64,000 bases of DNA from Verrucomicrobia bacterium LW23 (GTDB lineage Bacteria > Verrucomicrobiota > Verrucomicrobiia > Methylacidiphilales > UBA1321): NCBI GenBank assembly GCA_003054695.1, contig QAZA01000011.1, forward strand, positions 124,001 to 188,000, written 5' to 3'. The stretch's first letter is position 1. Each line of letters begins with the position of its first letter. The notes beneath the pieces were generated by a model. The model searched no databases. It saw only the letters and a program-made list of their open reading frames with translations, and had not been told where the DNA came from. The translations under genes were made by a program, and so were the position numbers. Positions 54,197-62,722 of the stretch are shown here, in pieces.

Positions 54197-55042
54197 ATGA
54201 GTATTACCGGAATTTCGGGTAGCACAGGCGGCGGGCAACTGCAGTCCCCTACGTTTGGCCAGGCCCTGAAGCAGTCCTGGGCCAATACGTTTGCACAAAG
54301 CAAAGCGCTGGGTGTGCTTCGCGTGGCGTTTAACCTCACGGGCGTCGGTGCGCTTATCGATCTCGCCGTCAGCGGTATCCGCCACAAGATGGGGGTGCTG
54401 GGCGTGAACGCGCAGCCTACCCAAAGCCGCGGCATCGGCCGGCAGGAGGACAGTCGAATTGACGTGTCGTCGTCGGATTCGGGCTCGCGCCAGTCGGTGT
54501 CGCTGCGTACGCGGTTTGAGAGCTCGGTGAAGGAGGGCCTGGGGATGATCCCGCCCTACGATGCCGAAGCCTATACAAGCAGCGCCCTGCAGGATATGGT
54601 GGATGACGAGGGAGAACGCGAGCTGATGAAGGAGAAGCTGAAGAATCCCACCTTTAGCAGCCAGAATTTTGTCGGCTTTCGCGAGTCCGAAAAGTCGGGC
54701 ATTTTTATTGCTGTGTTTAAAAACAAGGAGGGCGGGGAGGAAGAGCTGGAATTCAGCAACCGCATCGGCCGTTTCGAGATACGCGGCCAGCGGCTGAAGG
54801 ATTTGCTGTCGAAGTCGGACTACTCCAACCTTTCGGAGATGATTGAGCGCACGCAGATGACCTCCGCCGATGCCATGCTTGGGTACGTGTGCGGCGCCGC
54901 GTTCAATACGCTGATCAATGATTGCAAAGGCAAAGATAAAGAGGAAGTGCGGGAGCTGGTCGAATCGATCCGCAACCAGACCATCCCCGGCACCAAAGCA
55001 ACCTATGGCGAGATGATGGAGCTGGATGATCTGCTGGGATAA
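54197..55042 (+). CDS. Hypothetical protein, candidate type III secreted substrate
   Basis: This 281-residue protein has no recognised family. Its first 20 residues (MSITGISGSTGGGQLQSPTF) are Ser/Thr/Gly-rich with few charges, as in type III signals. A short helical region with a hydrophobic patch (ALGVLRVAFNLTGVGALIDL) follows, then an acidic helical body (ALQDMVDDEGERELMKEKLK, RGQRLKDLLSKSDYSNL, EEVRELVESIRNQTIP). An AAGGTGA ribosome site precedes the ATG. A CesT-like chaperone gene begins 69 bp downstream on the same strand, the classical effector-chaperone layout. No T3SS apparatus gene is in the window, so secretion is an inference. It could also be a membrane-inserting translocator, given the hydrophobic patch. 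Confidence 0.65.
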   Translation: MSITGISGSTGGGQLQSPTFGQALKQSWANTFAQSKALGVLRVAFNLTGVGALIDLAVSGIRHKMGVLGVNAQPTQSRGIGRQEDSRIDVSSSDSGSRQSVSLRTRFESSVKEGLGMIPPYDAEAYTSSALQDMVDDEGERELMKEKLKNPTFSSQNFVGFRESEKSGIFIAVFKNKEGGEEELEFSNRIGRFEIRGQRLKDLLSKSDYSNLSEMIERTQMTSADAMLGYVCGAAFNTLINDCKGKDKEEVRELVESIRNQTIPGTKATYGEMMELDDLLG

Positions 55043-55110
55043 CCCGCCGCCCCTTTTCGCCCCTTGCCGCTCCAGCCCCCCAGCCCCCCTCCGCACCACC
55101 ATCACCACCC

Positions 55111-55629
55111 ATGAGTGCCCCAGTATCCGCCGCCGACAGGGAAAACGCCGCCACCCTCGTCGCCAGGTTTGGCGAAGCCGCCGGCATGCCCTTTCTGAAG
55201 CTGGACGACCAGGGCAGCGCCGCGGCGATGCTGGAGGGCGGCCTGTATTTTGAGCTGCAGTACACGGAAAGCTCCCAGCGCCTCTTTCTGTGCGTGGAGT
55301 TTCCCGGCACCGGCGCCCCGGACACGCTGGAGACGGAGCAGAAGCTCCTCTCCCTGAACATCCAGCTGATGGCCCGGTACGGCTTTGCCCTGGCCCGCGC
55401 GCAGATGGGGGATTCGCGGCTGTTTCTCGTGGCATCGCTGCGCCTGGAGGGGCTGGACGTGGAGCTGCTGGGCGCCACGGCCACCGAGCTGGTGGAGGTT
55501 GTACGCCGCCACGGCAATGCATCCCTCTCCGCCGCCGGCGCCCCCGCATCGTCCGATTTCAGCACGGCCGAGCCGCTGCCGGAGATGAGTAATCTGTTGG
55601 ATCTGCGCCACTTGCTGCGGCCGATGTAG
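55111..55629 (+). CDS. CesT-family type III chaperone-like protein
   Basis: This 172-residue protein has the alpha-beta order of the class I chaperones: an N-terminal helix (ENAATLVARFGEAAGMPFLK), strands GGLYFELQYTESSQRLFLCV, the hinge PGTGAPDTLETEQKLLSLNI with a helix, ARYGFALARAQMG, LFLVASLRLEGLDVELL and a C-terminal helix ATELVEVVRRHGN. It is acidic and soluble, as expected. It would bind the N-terminal part of the substrate encoded just upstream and keep it export-ready in the cytoplasm. A short Ser/Ala tail and a LLDLRHLLRPM end extend it a little beyond the usual 130-150 residues. The second chaperone of this type is at 30062-30436. Confidence 0.72.
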   Translation: MSAPVSAADRENAATLVARFGEAAGMPFLKLDDQGSAAAMLEGGLYFELQYTESSQRLFLCVEFPGTGAPDTLETEQKLLSLNIQLMARYGFALARAQMGDSRLFLVASLRLEGLDVELLGATATELVEVVRRHGNASLSAAGAPASSDFSTAEPLPEMSNLLDLRHLLRPM

Positions 55630-56055
55630 GGCCCGGGCGCCGGGTCTTTTTCAACGCGCCAGATGCGAAAATTGGTCTTATAGGGCATCAGGCAGTCTGA
55701 GGCCTGCTCTGACAATCTGCCGTTGCGTGCGTTGCGTATCCGCCGTTGCGACCTTTGCGTGAAAATCCGTCATCGTCTTGCTATGCGAAAAGGCGAAGCG
55801 AGGTGTGGAGCCGATTGTCACGCAATGAGCGCACCGGGCGGATTCGCAACGGGCGCAACGAGGGACGTTGCCAGGCAGGCTACTTTACCAGTTGATATCT
55901 TGAACAGGACGTTCCCTGATTGGCCTTAGGAGGGAGTTTTTATGGCCGATAAGCTTTGCTTAATCTGCATGACTGAAATTTCGACTCGACCGGGAGGAGG
56001 TTTTTGTCGAAGGTAGGTTGTATTTGCCTTTATACGCCCGTAGATTCTCCTGCTT
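55630..56055. other. Gene-free stretch between chaperone and MMPL genes
   Basis: This 426-bp stretch contains the inverted repeat at 55720-55861 and a low-GC section near 55900-56050 ahead of the MMPL gene. A short open frame at 55723-55929 consists of repeat sequence and is not a gene. Confidence 0.5.
55720..55861. repeat. Inverted repeat of the 'gttgcg' type
   Basis: The left arm 55720-55744 (CCGTTGCGTGCGTTGCGTAT, then CCGCC) pairs with 55836-55861 (GGGCGGATTCGCAACGGGCG, then CAACG) with few mismatches, with a loop of about 91 bp. GTTGCG units also repeat inside it. Confidence 0.75.
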
Positions 56056-58476
56056 GTGACTGCCCCGACGCCTAACTCCACCTCGCACCGCCCCGCCGTA
56101 TCCGGACGCGCGGGGACCGGCCCGCGTGGCGAGGGGGACGGCGCCGGCAAAAACAGCGAGCCGGAGCTTCCGCGCGCCATGACGCTGTTTTACTCCCGCC
56201 GCGCGGCCGTGGTGTGCGTGGTGGTGTGGCTGGTGCTGGGCGCCTGGTTTGCGCCGGCCGCATACAACTTTGCGCATCAGATTCGCGGCACCCTCAGCGG
56301 CGTCTCCGACAGCCCGGCGGCCATGGTGCAGCAGTCCCTGGCCCGCAACTTCTCCAAGGCGCTGGCCTTCCCCACCGCCGTGGTGTGGGACGCCCGCTCG
56401 CTGCCGCCCGACATGGGCGACGCGTACTGGGAGCAAATCAAGCAGCAGCTGGAGAGCGTGCCCGGCCTCCTCCCCGGCGGCGTGCGCGATGCCAGCCGGT
56501 TTATCCCGGACTGGCCGGACCCCCGCTGGAAGCTGGCGTTCCTGGAGATCGATACCCCCGACTTCCGCGGCGCGGAGCAGTTTTTGCCGGAGGTACGCAA
56601 GTTTATCAAAGAGAAGGTGCGCTTTGAGGCAACCGAGCTCTCCGCCATCGCCGTCCCGGGCAGCGGCGCACCAAAAAAAGCCGGGGATCTCCAACCCGGG
56701 CCTCACCCGGTCCCCGGCGGTCCCGGCTTCCCGCCCATCCTCGTCACGGGCGGGCCGGCGATGTTCCACGACCTGAACACCGAGAGTACCGAGGCGCTGC
56801 GGCGCGCGGAGATGCTGGCGATGCCGGTGGCGTTCGTCATTCTCCTCATCATTTTCCGCGGCATCGTGGCCTCGCTGCTGCCCATTTTTGTGGCGGGCGT
56901 GGCGGTGGTGGTTACGCTGGGGCTGCTGAGCCTGACGGCCGACTACATGGCCATCACCTTTTTTGTGCCTAACCTGGTAAGTATGATTGGGTTAGGCGTG
57001 GGTATCGACTACTCGCTGCTCTACCTTGCCCGCTTTCGGCGCGAGCGCGAGCTGCACCAGACGACGCACGAGGCGTTGAAGCTGTGCCAGGAGCGCGCGG
57101 GCCACACCATTATGGTCAGCGCGGCGATGGTGGTGGCCGGCTTTGCGGCGCTGTGCATTATTCCGCTCAACTTCTTCCTCAGCATCGCCCTGGCGGGCTC
57201 CCTGGTGGTGGTGCTGACGGCCGCCTCCTCCCTCACGCTTCAGCCCGCGCTCATCCTGCTGCTGGGCCCGGCGCTGGAGTGGGGGCAGATTCGCCGCGCC
57301 GACTCCCCCCTGGCCGCCGCGTGCCAGGACGGATGGCGCCGGCTGGCTCGCCTGGTGATCGCGCGCCCTATCTTCTTCAGCGTCACAGGCTCGATCATCC
57401 TGCTGCTGCTGGCCTCCCCGGTGCTCCACCTCAAAAACGCCGCTCTGCAAGGCAACACGCTGCCGCCCAATGCGGAGGCTCGCCGCGGGTACGACTCCAT
57501 AGCCGCCATGCTGGGGCCAGGCTGGGTAATGCCCACCATCATCCTCGTCCAGCACCCCAATGCCGAGTGGACCGGCGACCCCGACAGCGCCCGGCGTGAG
57601 CGCGAGCTGGCCGCCCGGCTGCGCACCCTGCCCAACACCGCCCACGTGGTGGTAATGCGCGACCCCAGCGACCCGCCCGCCGCGCGCCGCACCAAAGCCG
57701 CGCTAATGGAAGGCAACGACGACCGCTCCCAGTCCCTCATCTTCCTGCTGCCCAAGGCGGACCCGCACAGCAATATCTCCCGCGACTGGCTGGTGGAAGC
57801 CCAGAAGGAACTGACTGCGCAGGAGGCAGCCAACCCGGGGCACGAGAAGTTTATCCTCGGCGGCATCCCCGCCACCACGTTTTACATGGACAAGATGATC
57901 GCCGATGCGATCCCGCGGGTCATCGGCATGACGCTGATCACCACATTTGTGTTTTTGATGGTGATGATCAAGTCGATCCTCGTCCCGCTTAAAGCTATCA
58001 TCATGAACGCCTTGTGCGTGCTGGCAGCCTACGGCATCCAGGTCCTGTGGTTTCAGGAAGGCTACGGCGCGTGGGTCGACCCGACGTTTATCCCGATCGA
58101 CGGCATCAACACCATCGTCATGATCATCTGTTTCTGCGCCCTCTTTGGCCTGAGCATGGACTACGAAGTCTTCATCCTCAGCGCCATCCGCGAAAGCTGG
58201 CTGGACCAGAAAGATATGTCCATCGCAATTGAGGAAGGCGTCCTGCGCACCGCCGGCGTCGTCACCAGCGCGGCCGCCATCATGGTCTCCGTCTTCCTCT
58301 GCTTCGCGTTCGTCTCCGTGGTGGAGACGCGCCAGCTCGGTATCGGCCTCTCCTTCGCCGTACTGCTCGATGCGACGTTGATCCGCATCATCCTCGTCCC
58401 CGCCACCATGGCCCTCATGGGCAAGTGGAACTGGTGGCTCCCCTGGCGCCCCATGCCATTGTCAGACAGTAAGTAA
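56056..58476 (+). CDS. MMPL/RND-family transporter
   Basis: The frame begins with a GTG at 56056 (a later ATG at 56179 would drop a polar N-terminus). The 806-residue protein has an N-terminal transmembrane helix (AAVVCVVVWLVLGAWFAPAA), a periplasmic part, a cluster of helices with the sterol-sensing-like GLGVGIDYSLLYLARFRRER near 311-330, a second large soluble region and a second cluster containing GLSMDYEVFILSAIRESWL near 700. The two GxxxDY motifs are the hallmark of MmpL/HpnN proteins, which export lipids, hopanoids or siderophores using the proton motive force. The substrate is unknown. It stands alone on the plus strand. Confidence 0.92.
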   Translation: MTAPTPNSTSHRPAVSGRAGTGPRGEGDGAGKNSEPELPRAMTLFYSRRAAVVCVVVWLVLGAWFAPAAYNFAHQIRGTLSGVSDSPAAMVQQSLARNFSKALAFPTAVVWDARSLPPDMGDAYWEQIKQQLESVPGLLPGGVRDASRFIPDWPDPRWKLAFLEIDTPDFRGAEQFLPEVRKFIKEKVRFEATELSAIAVPGSGAPKKAGDLQPGPHPVPGGPGFPPILVTGGPAMFHDLNTESTEALRRAEMLAMPVAFVILLIIFRGIVASLLPIFVAGVAVVVTLGLLSLTADYMAITFFVPNLVSMIGLGVGIDYSLLYLARFRRERELHQTTHEALKLCQERAGHTIMVSAAMVVAGFAALCIIPLNFFLSIALAGSLVVVLTAASSLTLQPALILLLGPALEWGQIRRADSPLAAACQDGWRRLARLVIARPIFFSVTGSIILLLLASPVLHLKNAALQGNTLPPNAEARRGYDSIAAMLGPGWVMPTIILVQHPNAEWTGDPDSARRERELAARLRTLPNTAHVVVMRDPSDPPAARRTKAALMEGNDDRSQSLIFLLPKADPHSNISRDWLVEAQKELTAQEAANPGHEKFILGGIPATTFYMDKMIADAIPRVIGMTLITTFVFLMVMIKSILVPLKAIIMNALCVLAAYGIQVLWFQEGYGAWVDPTFIPIDGINTIVMIICFCALFGLSMDYEVFILSAIRESWLDQKDMSIAIEEGVLRTAGVVTSAAAIMVSVFLCFAFVSVVETRQLGIGLSFAVLLDATLIRIILVPATMALMGKWNWWLPWRPMPLSDSK

Positions 58477-58562
58477 AACGTGGGTGGCTCATCCCCGGCA
58501 GGCAACTGCCTGCCCGCCGAGGGGCGATACGCCGTGGTTTCAGGGCCACCTCCCCCCCGCGG

Positions 58563-61500
58563 TCAGGGCAGGGGAGCGGCGGGGGCGGGGGAGTTGGCTT
58601 TGGCTCGCACGGCTACCAGGCGGTCGAGGTAGATGTATTTGATGTAGGGTTTGGCGGGGGACTGGAGGTAGATGCTGCGCAGGCGATCGTCGGAGCGCCA
58701 GGTGAAGGGGCCGCCTGGTACTTTGATGAGGTGGTATCTCCCGTCGGAGAGATCGCCGATTTTGCCGGTGTTGAAGAGGCCCATGGGGGGCGAGGAACCG
58801 ACGCGCACGCCGGTCTCGCCCTCGTGGCCGGGCTCCGCTTCCACCCGCACTTCGGCGTAGATGTCCCAGGGGCCGCCTTTGGGGACGCGCTCGATGATGA
58901 GCTGCATGTTCCAGGAGGAGGTGTTGCCGGTCATGCGGATGGCGGCGCCGTCGGAGGCGGCGGGGTCGGCAACTATCCACGCGGAGCCGAAGCGGCAGAA
59001 GGCGAGGTCCTGGATGTCGACCCAATCCTCCGTGCTGAGGCCGGCGGTGATGGGGCTGGGCGTGGGGTCTTTGCGGACGACGGAGACGAGTTCGGCGAGC
59101 TCCTTGAGGCCGCCGCCCTGGCGGTACTCGCGCACCTTGTTGTCGGCCAGGGCTTTGTCAAAGCGGGCGCGCCGGGCCTGCAGTTGCATGTCCCAGGCGA
59201 TGCCGCGCTTTTTGGCTTCGGCTTCGTATTCGCGGTTGCGGATGAGGACGACGTAGTCGACTCCCATGCGGGTCTGGAGGACGTGCGCCAGGCGTTCCGG
59301 GTCGGCTGCAACGGCCTCTTCGGCGCGATCCAGCAGTTTGTCGGCGGCCATCACAAAGTCGAGGTCGTAGATGGGGAGGTCGACCTGGAAGCGCTGGCCC
59401 AGGATGTCGCCGCTTTTTTTGGCGGCGGCGTGCATAAGGTCGATGTACTGGGAGATGAGGGGGCCGGCTTTGCCGTAGTAGGTGTCGCAGTAGTCGGTAA
59501 TAAGGGCGCGGACGTTTAAGGTGGGGTCCCACGTCAGGCGGGCAATCAGCCAGGCGCGCAGGGAGGAGAACTCGCCGCCGGGGGAGTTCCAGTTACCCTC
59601 CACAAAGTAGCCGTGCACGCCGGGGTTGCCGGAGAGCCACTGGATGCTCTCGCCGATGGGGTAGATGTTGGGTGTGGGCTGCAGGAAGCCGGCCCAGTTG
59701 GTGATGTGGTCCCACACCAGCACGTTGCGGGCAATTTTGGTCCAGCCGGTGATGTCCTGGCCCAGTTTCTCGTTGCGGCCCTGGTCCAGCGGTGTGCTGT
59801 AGTCCACGTGGATGGTCATGGGGAAGACAAGGATGTAGTCCGGCACGGTCATGCCTTCCGGCGGGGTAAATCCCCAGCTGTAGGCGTTGAAGGCCAGGCG
59901 CGCATCGGGCAGGACGGCGCGGACCTGGTTGGCGATGTCGATCATCATGTCCAGCCGTGGCGCGGAGGCATGGCCGCCGTGCTTTTTGGCAAAGGCCGCG
60001 CTTTCGGCGTCCATGTCCCAGCCCCAGTCCATCTGCCAGATGTTGAACCAGATGCTGCGGTAGTCCGGGTGTGCTTTCAGGCGGCGGATGACTTCTTTGG
60101 CCATCTCGGCGCGCATGGCCTTGTTCATCATGGCCACCTGGCCGCCGGTGTACCACTCCGGGTGTTTGGCGCCGTGCACTTTTTTGGGGATAAGCTCCCA
60201 GAAGTTGGCGGTGCCGCCTTTGGCCATCCACTTGCCGTCCCAGCAGGCGAGCTCCGGGGCGGTTCGCCCATACGACGGGCCGTGGGAACGGCCGTTGAGG
60301 AGATTGTGGGCCGCAAACGCGGGGGAGCTGCCTTCGTCGCTGAGGACTTCGCGATACTCAAAGCGCGGCACCTGCAGCTCTGTCATTGGCTCGACGGAAA
60401 GCGTGGCCGCTGTGGCGGGGACGTACGTGTAGTGGGGGCTGAGCCAGCGGATGCCCAGTTTGCGATCGAGGAACCAGTTGACGCCGTACATGGTGCCGCG
60501 CGGGGTGGCGCCGGCAATGACGATGTGCCGGCCGACGGTGCGGATGACAAAGCCGTCCTGACCGAGCTTGTCGTACGGGATGTCCGGGCAAAGCTTCGAT
60601 GTCAGCGCGCTGTCCCGGCCCAGGACGAGAAGCGGGCCCTCGATGGGATTGGCGTCATGGGAGAGAGGCAGAAAGTCGGCGCCGGTCAGCAGTTTAAGGT
60701 GCCTGGCCATGTCCCTGGCGGCGCCCAGCGTTACCACATCCGCATCGGTGGCCACGTGCAGGCGCATGACGGCTTTGCCGGACTCCGCCAAAGGAAGGCG
60801 CGATGCGGGGGCTGCCGGGCCGGCGGTTAGGGAGGCAAGTACGGCGGACGGGCTCGCGCCGCCGGGTGCCGCCGGGGGCAGGAGCTCGACGGCGAGTTCT
60901 TCGCGGCGCTTGTCGGCCGGCGTGAAGGCTTTTTCCTCGGTGGGCTCAATGCGCACGTTATCGTACAGGGCGTAGCCCGCGCCGTCTTTTTTGCGCAGGT
61001 ACAGGTTGAGCGCGGTGGCATCGGAGGGAACGCTGATGACGATGGAGAACGGCTTCCAGTCGTGGGTGCCACCGGTGGCGATGATGGCGGGCTCTCCGGC
61101 TACCTGGATCGGCCCCTGCCAGCCATCGACTCCGCGAAAGGACGTCTGGACAAACACAGTGCCTTCGGGCGCGCCGTCGGATTTGATCTGCATGGAGACG
61201 CGGTAGTTTTTGCGCGCCGCAACGGGCAGCTTGTCCTGGCAGATAAAGCCGCTGTCCACGCGCAGCGCTTTTCCGCCATCGCTGCCCCCGGTGCCGGGCC
61301 CCTCGACGACTTCCCACTTGCCCTGTCCCCACCAGGCCACCTTGCCCTTTTCGACATCGCCGTTGCGGACAATCTCGCCCGGGCCGGCTCCGGGGCCGCC
61401 GACGGTGGCAGGGTCCTGGGTCTCTTCGATGCTTACGGCGTCAAAGCCCGCTTCTCCCGCGGTGCCGGGCTTTTTGCGAAGGTAAAGGAGGATCTGGCTG

Positions 61501-61961
61501 GCGCCGGCGGGCGCTTCCATCACCACGGAGACATCCTTCCACGGATGGGTACCGCCGCCCACGTACAGGGCGGCTTCGCCATCGCTGGTGCGCGCGGGGC
61601 CCGCCCATTCGGGCGCAAGGCCGGCGCCGCGGTAGCTGCATTGCACAAAAACCGAGCCTTCGGGTGCGTCCTGGCTGCGTACTTTCATCTGGATCCGGTA
61701 GCGCTTGCCACCTTCGATGGCCATCTTGTCCTGGCACACAAAGTCTCCCGTAATGCGGAGAGACGCCGCGCCTTCGGCGGGATTTTCGGCGACCACGCCG
61801 CCCTCCTTAAGTCCGCCGCCCCACCAGGATGCGGTGCCTTTCTCAAAGCCGCCGTTGTTGACGATGTCGCCGGCGTAAAGCCGGGCAGGGGTGAACGCGG
61901 CTGCAATCAAGGTGCAGGCGGCGGCGCAGGTGAGGGAACGGAGCGGGAGAGGGTGTTTCAT
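58563..61961 (-). CDS. DUF4838 protein with two tandem carbohydrate-binding-like domains
   Basis: This 1132-residue protein has a signal peptide (TCAAACTLIAAAFTPARLYA, about 10-30). Two consecutive beta-sandwich domains, about 31-190 and 195-345, are clearly duplicates: NNGGFEKGTASWWGGG and RNGDVEKGKVAWWGQG, FVCQDK and FICQDK, DAPEGSVFVQ and GAPEGTVFVQ. A GH20-like N-terminal subdomain follows (about 390-510; HLKLLTGADFLP, GMYGVNWFLDRKLGIRWLSP) and then a DUF4838 catalytic-like barrel (WFNIWQMDWGWDMDAE, AYSWGFTPPEGM, LVWDHITNWAGFLQP, GYFVEGNWNSPGGEF). It is secreted or surface-bound and probably acts on polysaccharide. The exact substrate is unknown, and the catalytic residues were not assigned. 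Confidence 0.88.
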   Translation of the reverse strand: MKHPLPLRSLTCAAACTLIAAAFTPARLYAGDIVNNGGFEKGTASWWGGGLKEGGVVAENPAEGAASLRITGDFVCQDKMAIEGGKRYRIQMKVRSQDAPEGSVFVQCSYRGAGLAPEWAGPARTSDGEAALYVGGGTHPWKDVSVVMEAPAGASQILLYLRKKPGTAGEAGFDAVSIEETQDPATVGGPGAGPGEIVRNGDVEKGKVAWWGQGKWEVVEGPGTGGSDGGKALRVDSGFICQDKLPVAARKNYRVSMQIKSDGAPEGTVFVQTSFRGVDGWQGPIQVAGEPAIIATGGTHDWKPFSIVISVPSDATALNLYLRKKDGAGYALYDNVRIEPTEEKAFTPADKRREELAVELLPPAAPGGASPSAVLASLTAGPAAPASRLPLAESGKAVMRLHVATDADVVTLGAARDMARHLKLLTGADFLPLSHDANPIEGPLLVLGRDSALTSKLCPDIPYDKLGQDGFVIRTVGRHIVIAGATPRGTMYGVNWFLDRKLGIRWLSPHYTYVPATAATLSVEPMTELQVPRFEYREVLSDEGSSPAFAAHNLLNGRSHGPSYGRTAPELACWDGKWMAKGGTANFWELIPKKVHGAKHPEWYTGGQVAMMNKAMRAEMAKEVIRRLKAHPDYRSIWFNIWQMDWGWDMDAESAAFAKKHGGHASAPRLDMMIDIANQVRAVLPDARLAFNAYSWGFTPPEGMTVPDYILVFPMTIHVDYSTPLDQGRNEKLGQDITGWTKIARNVLVWDHITNWAGFLQPTPNIYPIGESIQWLSGNPGVHGYFVEGNWNSPGGEFSSLRAWLIARLTWDPTLNVRALITDYCDTYYGKAGPLISQYIDLMHAAAKKSGDILGQRFQVDLPIYDLDFVMAADKLLDRAEEAVAADPERLAHVLQTRMGVDYVVLIRNREYEAEAKKRGIAWDMQLQARRARFDKALADNKVREYRQGGGLKELAELVSVVRKDPTPSPITAGLSTEDWVDIQDLAFCRFGSAWIVADPAASDGAAIRMTGNTSSWNMQLIIERVPKGGPWDIYAEVRVEAEPGHEGETGVRVGSSPPMGLFNTGKIGDLSDGRYHLIKVPGGPFTWRSDDRLRSIYLQSPAKPYIKYIYLDRLVAVRAKANSPAPAAPLP

Positions 61962-62037
61962 GTCAGTCAGTGGATGTTGTGTTCTGGATTAAAAAGTTGG
62001 ACGATGGTGCGTAAGCCCCGCAGCTGGTGACCCCGCG

Positions 62038-62721
62038 CTACTGATTATCCGCCTTCTTGTAGTTTTTGAGCGTGGTGCGAAACCTCTCGGGCATGGCGGG
62101 ATCTCTCTCCGGCGACGGCAAGAAGGCCAGCGTGTATTTGAACCCGCCGCGGGCAAACGCGACCGGCGCCCGCGATTCGGCATCCACCCAGGCCTGCCTG
62201 CCCGTCTCCGGCTGGACAAAGTGCCAGCAGCGTTTGCCGTTCTCGGTAACCTCGCCCGCAAAAAACTGCGCCTCCAGCCAACCGAAGCCCGGGTACATGG
62301 CATGGAAGTCCGAGACTCCGTCATCCTGCCCGGCCGGGCGCATAGAGAGGGCGGTCGCGTAAATGTCGTCAGGCAGGGCGGGGAAGCTGTTGAGGAGATA
62401 GCCGTCCGCGATCCAGCTCTCCGAGGTTTTGCCGTGGCTCCATCGCTGGATCAGCCGGGCGGCGGCGGGCGTTTTCTCCATCTCAAGCTCCGTCATGTGC
62501 GGGTCGCCATCGGCCGGCTTTCCCTTCTCGCCGCGCAGAGGCGAAGCCACCGCCTTCCAGTGCACGCGCTCGCCCGGTTTGGCGACAAACGGGGCTGTCG
62601 GCTTTGCGGCCTGGGCCTGCTGCGCCTGGCATGCGGGTGCAGCACCAAGGTGCAAGGCGCAGGCAAGGGAGATGGCTGCGGCGAGATGCCGGAAGGGAAT
62701 GGAAACGACGGTTCTGTTCAT
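62038..62721 (-). CDS. Small exported hypothetical protein linked to the Verru_Chthon gene
   Basis: From the ATG at 62721 the 227-residue product starts with a signal peptide (PFRHLAAAISLACALHLGAA, cut near ACQAQQ). The mature part carries PFVAKPGERVHWKAVASPLR, AARLIQRWSHGKTSESWIAD, MYPGFGWLEAQFFAGEVTEN and RCWHFVQPETGRQAWVDAES, giving a beta-rich impression; no family was recognised. It begins one base after the stop of the Verru_Chthon-like gene (TAGCATG), so the two are almost certainly co-translated, and it ends 76 bp before the DUF4838 gene start. It is probably periplasmic and helps the same assembly or recognises a polysaccharide. Confidence 0.75.
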   Translation of the reverse strand: MNRTVVSIPFRHLAAAISLACALHLGAAPACQAQQAQAAKPTAPFVAKPGERVHWKAVASPLRGEKGKPADGDPHMTELEMEKTPAAARLIQRWSHGKTSESWIADGYLLNSFPALPDDIYATALSMRPAGQDDGVSDFHAMYPGFGWLEAQFFAGEVTENGKRCWHFVQPETGRQAWVDAESRAPVAFARGGFKYTLAFLPSPERDPAMPERFRTTLKNYKKADNQ

Positions 62722-62722
62722 G

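Noticed and set aside
55673-55683. Second copy of hairpin B
   Set aside because: Only the 11-base end AATTGGTCTTA is shared; no complementary arm is found nearby, and such a match could arise by chance.
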